This document shows, piece after piece, positions 52,088 through 60,506 of a stretch of 64,000 nucleotides of DNA. How positions within the stretch are numbered: the stretch's first letter is position 1; each line of letters opens with the position of its first letter. Origin of the DNA: an uncultured Collinsella sp. (lineage in GTDB: Bacteria; Actinomycetota; Coriobacteriia; Coriobacteriales; Coriobacteriaceae). Below the pieces are notes generated by a model. It was not told where the DNA came from. It made no database searches and worked only from the letters and a program-made list of their open reading frames with translations. Location of the stretch: NCBI GenBank assembly GCA_902496115.1, contig CABUZK010000001.1, positions 104,234 to 168,233 of the forward strand. Reading direction: 5' to 3'. The position numbers and the translations under genes were made by a program.

Positions 52088-52963
52088 CTATACAAGACCC
52101 CAGGTCTTGACCTCTTGGTCGAGCCAGCCATCGGCCAGGCGATCGCAAACTACCTGATCGACCACAGCCGAAAGGTCGCAGCCCTTCTTGGTCGCCACGC
52201 CGTAGCCCTGCTCGCCAAACTTGACCTCGGGCTGCAGCAGCTCAACGGTCTCGTTCATGTAACCGGCCAGCGTGGAGCGGTCCATGGCAAAGACGTCGAT
52301 ATTGCCGGCGTCGAGCGAACTCTTGATGATGGGATAGCCGCTAAAGGCCCTAAACTCGGGCTTGCAGCTAAAGCCGTTGTCCTTGATCATCTGCTCGATC
52401 AGGCCCTGCGTGGTGGCACCCTGGCTCACGCCAATAACCTTGCCGTCCAGGTCCTCAATCGAGGTAAAACCCGAACGCTTCTTGACCATGAGTCCCACGT
52501 AGTCGGTGCGGTACGGCGTCGAGAAATCCCAGCTCTTCTTGCGCTCGTCGGTGATAGTGTAGGTCGCCGCGACCACGTCGAGTTGGCCGTTATCGATCAG
52601 CGGGCCGCGCGTCTTGGGCGTTACGTCGGTAAACTCGACAAGCTCCTGGGCGCGGGCCTCCTTGTAGCTCACGCCAAAGACGGCAGCGGCGATCTGGTAG
52701 CACAAATCGACTTCCATACCCTCAAAGCGGCCCTTGGCGGTGTCGTAATAGCCATAGCCGGGAACATCCTTCTTAACGCCGGCATTCAGATGGCCACGCG
52801 ACTTGATGGCCGCAAGCTTGGACCCCTTGTCGGAGCCCTCGCCGCTGGTGGAGGTGCCGCAACCGGTAAGCGCGGTCCCCGTCAGCGCAAGCATACCGGC
52901 GCCCGCCAGCTGCAAAAAGTGACGGCGCGACACGGCCGCCCTCGTCATATCCGTCATGTCCAT
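52088..52963 (-). CDS. Amino-acid ABC transporter substrate-binding lipoprotein
   Basis: About 291 residues. The N-terminus has SRRHFLQLAGAG, resembling a twin-arginine motif, followed by a lipobox LTGC at ~32-35, so it is probably an exported lipoprotein. The mature part is a bilobed periplasmic-binding-protein fold of the Glu/Gln family (GYGYYDTAKGRFEGMEVDL, DVVAATYTITDERK). It delivers a polar amino acid to the permeases. Three close ATG/GTG starts are possible; 52963 is used. Coupled to the ATPase gene, 8 nt downstream of its stop. Confidence 0.88.
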   Translation of the reverse strand: MDMTDMTRAAVSRRHFLQLAGAGMLALTGTALTGCGTSTSGEGSDKGSKLAAIKSRGHLNAGVKKDVPGYGYYDTAKGRFEGMEVDLCYQIAAAVFGVSYKEARAQELVEFTDVTPKTRGPLIDNGQLDVVAATYTITDERKKSWDFSTPYRTDYVGLMVKKRSGFTSIEDLDGKVIGVSQGATTQGLIEQMIKDNGFSCKPEFRAFSGYPIIKSSLDAGNIDVFAMDRSTLAGYMNETVELLQPEVKFGEQGYGVATKKGCDLSAVVDQVVCDRLADGWLDQEVKTWGLV

Positions 52964-52971
52964 CACCGCGC

Positions 52972-53703
52972 CTAGTGCAAAATCTTGGACAGAAACTCGC
53001 GGCAGCGCGGGTTCTCGGGGTTATCGAAGAAGTGCTCGGGCGTGCCCTCCTCCAGAATGCGGCCGTCCTCCATAAAGATGACGCGGTCGGCCACCTGGCG
53101 CGCAAAGCCCATCTCGTGCGTCACGCAGATCATGGTGATGTCCTCCTGCGCGAGCTCAATCATAACGTCCAGAACCTCCTGGACCATCTCGGGGTCGAGC
53201 GCCGAGGTCGGCTCGTCAAACAGGATGATGGGCTGCTTGGTGCACAGAGCACGGGCGATGGCGATGCGCTGTTGCTGACCACCCGAGAGATTCTGCGGAT
53301 ACTCGCCGGCCTTATGAGCCATGCCGACGCGCTTGAGTGCGGCGATGGCGATCTCGGTCGCCTCCTCCTTGCTCTTCTTTTGCAGCTTGATGGGCGCGAG
53401 CGTCAGGTTGCCGAGCACCGTCATGTTGGGATACAGGTTGAACTGCTGAAACACCATGGAACTATACTTGCGAGCCATCTCCAGGTGATTCTTCTTGGTG
53501 AGCGGCGTACCGTCGATGACGACCTCGCCCGACGTGGGCTCCTCCAGATAATCAACGCAACGGATGAGCGTCGACTTACCCGAGCCGGAAGGCCCGATCA
53601 TTACGAGCTTCTCGCCGCGCTTAACGGTGAGATTGATATCTTTGAGCACATGCAGGTCGCCAAAGTACTTGTTGAGATGCTTGATCTCGATCATGTCTGC
53701 CAT
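52972..53703 (-). CDS. Polar amino-acid ABC transporter ATPase
   Basis: 243 residues. P-loop GPSGSGKST at ~38-46, Q-loop VFQQFNLYPNMTVLGN, signature LSGGQQQR, Walker B IILFDEPTSALDPEM and H-loop THEM. GlnQ/HisP type. First gene of the transporter operon. Confidence 0.95.
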   Translation of the reverse strand: MADMIEIKHLNKYFGDLHVLKDINLTVKRGEKLVMIGPSGSGKSTLIRCVDYLEEPTSGEVVIDGTPLTKKNHLEMARKYSSMVFQQFNLYPNMTVLGNLTLAPIKLQKKSKEEATEIAIAALKRVGMAHKAGEYPQNLSGGQQQRIAIARALCTKQPIILFDEPTSALDPEMVQEVLDVMIELAQEDITMICVTHEMGFARQVADRVIFMEDGRILEEGTPEHFFDNPENPRCREFLSKILH

Positions 53704-53809
53704 GAATGTCCCTTCCCTGCGTTTACACGAGTTGCACTATTGTACGGAAAGAACCACGTTTCCGCAGCCCACACTACATTCCCGTAAAGAACCCGCAACC
53801 TTCCACCCA

Positions 53810-53876
53810 CTCATTGGGGACAGACTTAAATGAGCACCCGCTCATTGGGTACTCATTTAAGTCTGTCCCCAATGAG
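53810..53876. repeat. Perfect 25-bp inverted repeat with GGGGACAGACTTAA
   Basis: CTCATTGGGGACAGACTTAA followed by ATGAG (53810-53834) is exactly inverted at 53852-53876. The 17-nt loop contains a third CTCATTGGG. It is upstream of the ABC operon (start 53703). Confidence 0.9.
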
Positions 53877-53920
53877 CGCCGAAAATAATACAACCGCCCT
53901 TGTTGAGCATAAGTCAGCGA

Positions 53921-54020
53921 AAACCCGTACACGCGAGCAAGGTGACGTGAAATGAAAAGGGCGCAGACCTTATGGTCGCGCCCTTGAAATTGAACGTCAG
54001 ATTGCCGCGTGTACGGGTTT
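53921..54020. repeat. Inverted repeat AAACCCGTACACGCG enclosing the yqeY terminator
   Basis: AAACCCGTACACGCGAGCAA at 53921 pairs with 53994-54020 (inverse AAACCCGTACACGCGGCAAT). The arms are ~27 bp with small differences. Inside lies the AAGGGCGC hairpin. Confidence 0.75.
53957..53985 (-). terminator. Hairpin after yqeY
   Basis: AAGGGCGC pairs with GCGCCCTT, with an inner GACC/GGTC pair, followed by TTTTC on the minus strand. A second small stem, ACGCGGTTT/AAAACCGCGT, lies at about 54041-54062 next to the yqeY stop. Confidence 0.7.
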
Positions 54021-54064
54021 GCAGCGTCGAGCCGCTACGCGGTTTGGTAAAACCGCGTAACAAA

Positions 54065-54508
54065 TTACGCAAGTTTGGCGCCGACGATCTTTGCCGCGGC
54101 AGGCTTATCGAAATTGCCACCGGTGGCCTTGCCGAGTGCTCCCATGACCTGGCCCATCTGCTTCTTGGACGTGGCGCCCAGCTCGGCGATAACCTGATCA
54201 ATCAGGGCTTCGAGCTCCTCGCCCGAAACCTGCGCGGGCAGCAGGCTCTCCAGAATCTTGACCTGCTCGGTCAGATTGTCGGTACGCTCTTGGTCGGTGC
54301 CGGCCTTGATGGACATCTCCAGCGTCTCGCTCGTCTGCTTAATCAGACGCTTGATCATACTGTTGACGTCTTCCTCGGTCACATCGCGGCGCTCGTTGAC
54401 CTCGATATTCTTCACCTCGGCCTTGACCTGGCGAATGATGGACAGGCGAACCTTGTCCTTAGCCTTCATGGCCGCAATCATTTCCTTCTGCAGCTCTTCG
54501 TTGGTCAT
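54065..54508 (-). CDS. yqeY: GatB/YqeY-domain protein
   Basis: 147 residues from ATG 54508, with AGGAGG at optimal distance. The family motifs are the helix MTNEELQKEMIAAMKAKDKV at the start, IEVNERRDVTEEDV and, at the C-terminus, MGQVMGALGKATGGNFDKPA. The YqeY domain is shared with the tRNA-amidotransferase GatB tail and binds tRNA-like substrates; its cellular role is unclear. It follows the PPIase gene by 55 bp. Confidence 0.9.
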   Translation of the reverse strand: MTNEELQKEMIAAMKAKDKVRLSIIRQVKAEVKNIEVNERRDVTEEDVNSMIKRLIKQTSETLEMSIKAGTDQERTDNLTEQVKILESLLPAQVSGEELEALIDQVIAELGATSKKQMGQVMGALGKATGGNFDKPAAAKIVGAKLA

Positions 54509-54562
54509 CTGCAAATCCTCCTCAATAGTGCGGGCGGCACTCGCACGAGCGCCGCCCCATGA

Positions 54563-55786
54563 TTACTCAGTCTTCGACGAATCGTCGGCCGAACTCTTGG
54601 TGACGCCCTTCAGGCTGACGTTGTATGGCACGTCCTTGGGCATGGGGTTAACGGTGATGTCGGCGTCCTTCTTGTACTGCTCCAGCCACGCGCTGTACGC
54701 AGCGCTCTCTGCCTGCGTCTTCACCACGTTGGAGACGTACTTCTTGATGTCCTTGGGTACCTGCTTGATGTCATCGACTTGGCTATCGACATGGAAGTAG
54801 TCGGTGCACTTGATGATGTGGTAACCATAGGTTGACTCGACGACGTCGCTCACATCGCCCTTGTTGAGCCCCTCGAGCGCCTTCTGGTAGCTGTCGACGA
54901 AGGTGGTGAGCTTGTCCCAGCCCACATCGCCCTTCTTATCCTTGGAGCCGGTATCGTCGGAGTACTGCTTCACAGCGTCCTCAAAGCTCAGCTCGCCGGA
55001 GTTGATCTTGTCCAGGCACTCCTGCGCCTTGGCCTTGGCGGCGGCCTTGTCCTCGTCAGATGCACCAGAATCGACCTTGATCAGAATATTCGACGAGCGA
55101 CGGGCGTCATTGTATTTGGACAGGTTCTCGTTGATGTAATCGACAATCTCGCTGTCCTTGGGCTTGCTTGTGGGTGCTACTGCATCCTTGAGTTTCTGCT
55201 GCGCCAGGCTCTCCTTGAGCGAGTCCTTGTAGGTATCCTCGGTGTAGCCATAGGTCTTAAGCGTCTTCTTAAAGGCCTTGGCGCCACCGGACCTCCTGCA
55301 AGCGTCCTTCCAGGCCTTCTCGACCTCCTCGTCCGAGACGGTCACGCCGTTTTCCTTCTGCGCCTGTTGAAGCAGAATCTGCTGCGTGTAGGAGTCGATG
55401 AGCTGCTTGCGGTACTTTTTGGGCGTGAGATCGTTGTTGACCAGATACTGCGCCCAGTCCTTGTCCTTAGTGTAGCCATGGGATGTGCGCATGCTCATGA
55501 TCTGCTTGGTCACGGTGTCCTCGGTGAGGTTGGTACCATTAATGGTAGCAGCCACGCCACCAGTGAGCTTATAGCCCGAGCTGGCGCTTTCAGTCTGTGA
55601 CATCAGGCCGGAGCACGCCATGGCCGAGACGGAAAGCAGCATTGCCAGCACGCCGATGACCACTAGGACGATCTTGGCAGTCTTGGACACACAGGTCTTG
55701 CGCTGCTTCTGACGAGAGCTGGAGGCGGCGCGAGCCTGTTGCTCGGGCGTCGGTGCGGCCTCGGGGTTCTTTTTTTTATTTGCCAT
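54563..55786 (-). CDS. Membrane-anchored peptidyl-prolyl isomerase (PrsA/SurA-like)
   Basis: 407 residues. About 36 cytoplasmic residues precede a signal anchor at about 37-59 (AKIVLVVIGVLAMLLSVSAM) ending in AMAC, a weak lipobox. A SurA-like helical N-domain (INGTNLTEDTVTKQIMS) follows. The parvulin domain at about 225-330 has RRSSNILIKVDSG, FEDAVKQYSDDTG, KGDVGW and STYGYHIIK. It folds exported proteins outside the membrane, fitting a cell with large secreted adhesins. The C-terminus is Ser/Asp-rich. The long cytoplasmic N-terminus is unusual for PrsA. Confidence 0.85.
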   Translation of the reverse strand: MANKKKNPEAAPTPEQQARAASSSRQKQRKTCVSKTAKIVLVVIGVLAMLLSVSAMACSGLMSQTESASSGYKLTGGVAATINGTNLTEDTVTKQIMSMRTSHGYTKDKDWAQYLVNNDLTPKKYRKQLIDSYTQQILLQQAQKENGVTVSDEEVEKAWKDACRRSGGAKAFKKTLKTYGYTEDTYKDSLKESLAQQKLKDAVAPTSKPKDSEIVDYINENLSKYNDARRSSNILIKVDSGASDEDKAAAKAKAQECLDKINSGELSFEDAVKQYSDDTGSKDKKGDVGWDKLTTFVDSYQKALEGLNKGDVSDVVESTYGYHIIKCTDYFHVDSQVDDIKQVPKDIKKYVSNVVKTQAESAAYSAWLEQYKKDADITVNPMPKDVPYNVSLKGVTKSSADDSSKTE

Positions 55787-55853
55787 GTTTGGCCTTTCGC
55801 ATCACGAATCGAACAAACGCCATTGTGTCACAACGCAGCCCCCGCGGCACACC

Positions 55854-55970
55854 TGGTGCATGGGGGACAGGTTAATCTGCACCATTTTGGTGCAAAGGGG
55901 ACCGCTCTGGCAGACGGCAATTAGGGACGTTCCTTTTCTGCCGGCAGTTTGGGACAGTCCCCAAGTGCCG
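55854..55970. repeat. Cluster of GGGGACAGGTTAA and GGGAC-A-GTCCC palindromes
   Basis: TGGTGCA (55854-55860) and TGCACCA (55878-55884) enclose GGGGGACAGGTTAATC. A second TGGTGCAAAGGGGACC follows. CGGCAGTTTGGGAC (55942-55955), one central A and GTCCCCAAGTGCCG (55957-55970) make a 14-bp palindrome with mismatches. The cluster lies between the PTS IIA stop and the PPIase start, related to repeats at 28862, 50642 and 53810. Confidence 0.75.
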
Positions 55971-55973
55971 ACC

Positions 55974-56438
55974 CTAAAAGCGGCGGCGGATGGCATCGAC
56001 CATGCCTTGGCACGTGGTCTGGCCGAGCACATCGGCTGCGGCGTCGGCATCCATAAAGATATTCATAAGCGCTTGCAGGGCCTCGACCTGGCCGCCCGGC
56101 TCGGCAATGCCCAGATTGATGATGACCTGCGCCGGCACGGGGGAACCCATGCCTGCCATAGCACTGAACGTCACGGTCGATGCGGGCTTCACCACCGCGA
56201 TATAGGGCTTAGCCACAAACCCCGGATCGGTGTGCGGGATGGCGATGTTGGCCGCCGGCATGGCAAGGCCCGTGGGATAGGCATCCTCGCGCGCGCGGAC
56301 GGCATCGAGCCAACCGGATGCAATGTAGCCGCGCGGGGCAAGCTCGCCCTCGAGGCGCGCAAACACCTCACCCGGCGTCGCACACTCCCAATCGAAAAAC
56401 ACCAGCTCAGGCGTAAACAGTGCTTCGTTATCCGCCAT
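55974..56438 (-). CDS. PTS sugar transporter IIA domain protein (GatA/fructose type)
   Basis: 154 residues, a stand-alone EIIA_2 domain. The active-site region is YPTGLAMPAANIAIPHTDP, with the phosphorylatable His in AIPHTD. Layout matches galactitol- or fructose-type IIA proteins, which pass phosphate to an IIB. No IIB, IIC or catabolic gene is nearby, so it could act in trans or in regulation. It is a single-gene unit between two palindrome clusters. Confidence 0.85.
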   Translation of the reverse strand: MADNEALFTPELVFFDWECATPGEVFARLEGELAPRGYIASGWLDAVRAREDAYPTGLAMPAANIAIPHTDPGFVAKPYIAVVKPASTVTFSAMAGMGSPVPAQVIINLGIAEPGGQVEALQALMNIFMDADAAADVLGQTTCQGMVDAIRRRF

Positions 56439-56461
56439 GCGCTCACCTCTCTCACCTAGTC

Positions 56462-56507
56462 ACCTGCGGCGTTCTTAAACGACAGGTCATTCAAGAACGT
56501 CGCAGGT
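56462..56507. repeat. 15-bp inverted repeat ACCTGCGGCGTTCTT
   Basis: ACCTGCGGCGTTCTT (56462-56476) pairs with AAGAACGTCGCAGGT (56493-56507) with one mismatch. It is upstream of the PTS IIA gene and downstream of purN, in the same style as the other gap-filling palindromes. Confidence 0.75.
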
Positions 56508-56524
56508 AACCACCAAAAACAAAA

Positions 56525-56558
56525 GGTGGTCAGGCGCGCCTTGGCGCCAATGACCACC
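56525..56558 (-). terminator. Intrinsic terminator of the pur operon
   Basis: GGTGGTCA pairs with TGACCACC, with an inner GGCGC pair, followed on the minus strand by TTTTGTTTTTGG. Confidence 0.85.
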
Positions 56559-56590
56559 CTGACCACTCAACTAAATTGTACTGTGCACCG

Positions 56591-57292
56591 CTAGCCGCGG
56601 GGCGCATCAATTGCGACCTTGCCGCTCTCCAGCACGTGGACGCGGCCGTCGGCGAGCATCTGGACGACCTCGGGATACAGCACGTGCTCAATAGCGTGAA
56701 TGTGCTCCTCGAGCGTATCGACATCCCAATCTTCCTCGACAGCCAGCGCGCGCTGGGCGATGATGGGGCCATTGTCGTAGATTTCGTTGGCAAAATGTAC
56801 AGTCACGCCAGTTACCTTGACGCCACGCGCAAAGGCATCATCGATCGCATGCGCGCCGGTAAAGCTCGGCAGCAGCGCCGGATGCAAATTGACCACGCGG
56901 TTGGGAAACGCCGCCAGCAGTGGCGTGTGTACCATGCGCATGTAGCCAGCCATGACCACATATTCGCAGCCACGCTCGAGCAGCTCGTGCGCGATGATCT
57001 CGTCGGCGGCGATGGGGTCGGCATAGACATCCTTGGAAAGGGTCAACGTCTGAATGCCCGCACGCTCCGCACGCTGCAGACCCTTGGCCGAAGGACGGCT
57101 CGACACCACGAGCTCAATCGAGGCATTGAGCTTATCCGCGGCGATCAGGTCGATCAGCGCCTGCAGGTTGGTGCCGGAGCCGCTGATAAGCACGCCGATC
57201 TTGAGCGGCTCGGCTGTATCGGTGCCGGTCGGACGGGTGTAGGGCACAAAGTCCAGGCCCTCGGCGGCAGCCATCTGCTCGTTAGCGCTCAT
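56591..57292 (-). CDS. purN: Phosphoribosylglycinamide formyltransferase PurN
   Basis: 233 residues. IGVLISGSGTNLQAL at ~32-46, the formyl-folate site AGYMRMV and NLHPALLPSFTGAHA with catalytic Asn/His, then VTVHFANEIYDNGPIIAQ. It transfers a formyl group to GAR, the third purine step. About 30 N-terminal residues precede the first strand, longer than usual; the start is set by an 11-nt overlap with purM. Last gene of purF-purM-purN. Confidence 0.92.
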   Translation of the reverse strand: MSANEQMAAAEGLDFVPYTRPTGTDTAEPLKIGVLISGSGTNLQALIDLIAADKLNASIELVVSSRPSAKGLQRAERAGIQTLTLSKDVYADPIAADEIIAHELLERGCEYVVMAGYMRMVHTPLLAAFPNRVVNLHPALLPSFTGAHAIDDAFARGVKVTGVTVHFANEIYDNGPIIAQRALAVEEDWDVDTLEEHIHAIEHVLYPEVVQMLADGRVHVLESGKVAIDAPRG

Positions 57293-58385
57293 CGGAGTAC
57301 ACGACCTTACCGGAACCCTCGACGCACTCGCCCACGCGGAACGGCTTCTCGCCTAGCGCGACCAGAGCCTCGGTCACCGCGGCCTCGTCCTCGGGGGCGA
57401 CGATCAGGCACAGGCCGACGCCCATGTTGAAAGTCTTGCATGCCTCGTTGGGCGCGAGCTCGGCCTGGCGCGACACGTAGGTGATGACGGGCGGAACGTC
57501 CCAGCCCATCTCGGCACCGTTACGGGTGACCACGGCGTCGACGTCGTCGGCAAGCGCGCGGTTGAGGTTCTCGGTGATACCGCCGCCGGTGATGTGGGCA
57601 ATCGCGTGCACCGGAGTGCCACCGCGCAGCAGCTCAAGAATCGGCTTGACGTAGATGCGCGTGGGGGCCAGCAGGGCGTCGGCCAGCGAAGCACCGCCGA
57701 GCTCCTCGAGCGGACGGCTCAGCTCCTCGGCCTTAGCGGCGGCCTCGGGCGTGCCCGGCTTGATGCCGTCAACACCGATGACCTTACGCACGAGCGAGTA
57801 GCCGTTGGAGTGCACGCCAGTGGAAGGCAGGCCCAGGATCACGTCGCCGGGGCGGACGTTCGCGGGGTCGAGCATCTTGGGACGGTCGACGACGCCCACG
57901 GTAAATCCGGCAAGGTCGTAGTCGGCGGGAGCCATGACGCCGGGGTGCTCGGCCATCTCACCGCCCACGAGCGCGCAGCCCGCGAGCTTGCAGCCGTCGG
58001 CCACACCCTTGATGATCTTTGCCATGTGCTCGGCCTCGATGTGGCCGATGGCAACGTAGTCCAGGAAGAACAGCGGCTCGGCGCCCGAAGCCAAAATGTC
58101 GTTGACGCACATGGCGACCAGGTCCTGGCCCACCGTCTCGTGACGGTCCATGATCTGGGCGAGCACGAGCTTGGTGCCCACGCCGTCGGTACCGCTGATC
58201 AGGATCGGGTCTTCCATATCCTTAAGTGCGGCGGCCGAGAACAGGCCACCAAAGCCACCGATACCGCCGATGACCTCGGGGCGGTTGGTGTCCTTAACCA
58301 TTTGCTTAATAGCGTCGACGGCGCGACCGCCCTCGGCGGTATCGACGCCGGCATCCTCATACGTCACATGCTTGCTGTCGCTCAT
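57282..58385 (-). CDS. purM: Phosphoribosylformylglycinamidine cyclo-ligase PurM
   Basis: 367 residues. Family motifs are GFGGLFSAAAL, ISGTDGVGTKLVLAQ, MCVNDILASGAEPLFFLDYV, GGEMAEHPGVM and GITENLNRAL. It closes the imidazole ring of AIR. A GAGAGGAAGG Shine-Dalgarno site precedes the ATG. It lies between purF and purN. The purF-purM gap (157 bp) holds a dispersed repeat. Confidence 0.95.
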   Translation of the reverse strand: MSDSKHVTYEDAGVDTAEGGRAVDAIKQMVKDTNRPEVIGGIGGFGGLFSAAALKDMEDPILISGTDGVGTKLVLAQIMDRHETVGQDLVAMCVNDILASGAEPLFFLDYVAIGHIEAEHMAKIIKGVADGCKLAGCALVGGEMAEHPGVMAPADYDLAGFTVGVVDRPKMLDPANVRPGDVILGLPSTGVHSNGYSLVRKVIGVDGIKPGTPEAAAKAEELSRPLEELGGASLADALLAPTRIYVKPILELLRGGTPVHAIAHITGGGITENLNRALADDVDAVVTRNGAEMGWDVPPVITYVSRQAELAPNEACKTFNMGVGLCLIVAPEDEAAVTEALVALGEKPFRVGECVEGSGKVVYSDER

Positions 58386-58496
58386 CTGAGCCTTCCTCTC
58401 CCACTACCGTCCGCCGCCCGGGCGCCAAACGGTGCTCATAGTTGCGTTCATTTCGGCGCGCATTCTGGCAACGCGCGCCGCTCAATCAACAAAACA

Positions 58497-58543
58497 GCAG
58501 GTAAAACCTACCAAAATAAGCCTGTCCCCAAATGGCAGGTTTT
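58497..58543. repeat. Third copy of the GCAGGT-CCAAAATAA-CCTGTCCCC repeat
   Basis: On the minus strand it reads AAAACCTGCCATTTGGGGAC, then AGGCTTATTTTGGTAGGTTT and TACCTGC. This matches the arm at 47271-47316 almost base for base. It starts at the purF stop and lies in the purF-purM gap. Confidence 0.85.
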
Positions 58544-60212
58544 AAGCCTCGCCGTGCTTCTCTTCCCAGCTGCGGTCATCGTATTTCTCGACCACGGCGT
58601 CGTCGTCAAAGTGCAGCGGCTTATCCAGGTTGCGGGGCTTAAAGCCCTCCATGAACTTGTCGCGGCCAAAGCTCTCGGGAATCGCCACGGGATAACGGCC
58701 GGTAAAGCACGCATCGCAGTAGCCGCCCTTGGGCATGACCTTCAGCAAGCCCTCAACCGAAAGGAAGGCCAGCGAATCGGCGCCGATATACTCGCAGATC
58801 TCCTCGACCGTCTTGTTGGCGCTGATGAGCTGCGACTGCACGTCGGTATCGATACCGTAGAAGCACGGCCAGATGACCTCGGGCGAGTTGATGCGGATGT
58901 GAATCTCCTTGGCGCCGGCATTGCGCAGCATCTTGACGAGCTGCACCATGGTGGTGCCGCGTACGATGGAGTCGTCGATCACGACCAGGCGCTTGCCCTC
59001 GATGTTGTCGCGCAGCGGGTTGAGCTTCATGCGCACGCCCATGGCGCGCAGCTCCTGCGTGGGCTCGATAAACGTACGGCCCACATAGCGATTCTTGATG
59101 AGGCCCTCGCCAAAGGGAATGCCGCTCTCGTGCGAATAGCCCTCCGCGGGCGGCAGGCCGGAGTCGGGCACGCCGATGACCAGGTCGGCCTCGACGGGCT
59201 CCTCGTGTGCCAACTGACGACCCATGTCGTAGCGGCAGGCGTAGACGCTCTTGCCGTTCATGATGGAGTCGGGGCGGGCAAAGTAGACCTGCTCAAAGAT
59301 GCAGTTGGCGGACTCTTCGGCTGCGGGCACACCCTGCTCGGACACCAGACCCTCGGCGCTGATGCGCAAGATCTCGCCGGGGCGGACATCGCGGACATAC
59401 TCGGCGCCCACGATATCGAGTGCGCACGTCTCGGAAGCAACGACCCAGCCGCCGGCGCGCGTGACACGGACGGCGGAGTCGACCGTCGAGGCACCGTCTT
59501 GCGAGGGCAGCTGCGAAACAGAAGCGGCGTCGGCCTGGTCCAGGCCCTCGTCCACGAGCTTGCCCAGCACCAGCGGGCGAATGCCATGCGGGTCGCGGAA
59601 AGCGTAGAGCGCCTGCTCGTTGATGAGCGTCATGGCGTAACCGCCGCGCACGAGCTCCATGGTCTTGCGAATGCCCTCGCGCAGGTGGCCCGTACGCTGG
59701 GTGAAGTAGCCGATAAGCTTGGTCGCGACCTCGGAATCCGAATTGGAGAGGAACGGCACGCCCAGCTCGATCAGCTGACGGCGCAGCTCGTCGGTGTTGA
59801 CCAGAGTGCCGTTGTGAGCAAGTGCGATGATGACGCTGTTGATGGTAGAAAGATGCGGCTGCGAGGCTTCCCAACTCTTGGCGCCGGCAGTGCCATAGCG
59901 CACGTGGCCCACGGCCAGCTGGCCGGAGAGCGTCGACAGGTCGGCGTTGGAGAACACGCGATCGAGCAGTCCCAGGTCTTTACGAACCATAACCGTGCCG
60001 CCATCGCCCACGGCGATTCCCGCCGATTCCTGGCCGCGATGCTGCAACGCGCGCAGACCAAAGTACGTCAGCCGAGCCACATCGCGATCGGGTGCCCACA
60101 CACCAAAGATGCCGCATTCCTCATGCAGCTGGTCGGAGTCCGGATCATACGTCGACATGGTCGTCACCTGTCCCGTGGCACGCTCGGCCGCGCGGATGGT
60201 TTCTTGAGACAT
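58542..60212 (-). CDS. purF: Amidophosphoribosyltransferase PurF
   Basis: 556 residues, commits PRPP to purine synthesis. A short propeptide ends before the catalytic Cys in EECGIFGVWAPDRD (~32-45). The glutaminase half has LRALQHRGQESAG. The PRTase half has VVIDDSIVRGTTM (PRPP loop). GAGGGG precedes the ATG. TATAAT is present on the minus strand at 60254-60259 as a plausible -10. First gene of the pur operon, divergent from the 60507 gene. Confidence 0.95.
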   Translation of the reverse strand: MSQETIRAAERATGQVTTMSTYDPDSDQLHEECGIFGVWAPDRDVARLTYFGLRALQHRGQESAGIAVGDGGTVMVRKDLGLLDRVFSNADLSTLSGQLAVGHVRYGTAGAKSWEASQPHLSTINSVIIALAHNGTLVNTDELRRQLIELGVPFLSNSDSEVATKLIGYFTQRTGHLREGIRKTMELVRGGYAMTLINEQALYAFRDPHGIRPLVLGKLVDEGLDQADAASVSQLPSQDGASTVDSAVRVTRAGGWVVASETCALDIVGAEYVRDVRPGEILRISAEGLVSEQGVPAAEESANCIFEQVYFARPDSIMNGKSVYACRYDMGRQLAHEEPVEADLVIGVPDSGLPPAEGYSHESGIPFGEGLIKNRYVGRTFIEPTQELRAMGVRMKLNPLRDNIEGKRLVVIDDSIVRGTTMVQLVKMLRNAGAKEIHIRINSPEVIWPCFYGIDTDVQSQLISANKTVEEICEYIGADSLAFLSVEGLLKVMPKGGYCDACFTGRYPVAIPESFGRDKFMEGFKPRNLDKPLHFDDDAVVEKYDDRSWEEKHGEA

Positions 60213-60506
60213 GGCATCCCCTCAGAGCCTCGTTATTTGGCGTTACCCGCCCTATTATACGCACGGCAAGGCAAGCACTCCCGCGCATGAGCAGCGCTTT
60301 TTAAAAGCCCACCGAGCTTATAATCCGTTTTGCTGCCAAACATTTATTTTGCTTCACGACGTGGGTGGCGGTGCCACGCCGACCCTCACTACGCCACGCT
60401 TCGCCCGCCGTTAGGACTTACATTGTTGCAATTGGGACGTTCGTCCTGTCTTTTGGCAGGTCGGCGGCGTATCCTTGTACCTACAGCAAAACGAGAAAGG
60501 TTATGT

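Noticed and set aside
57594..60290. 898-codon plus-strand frame opposite purM and purF
   Set aside because: Antisense to two clear purine genes; His/Gly/Val-rich composition is typical of reverse-strand translation.
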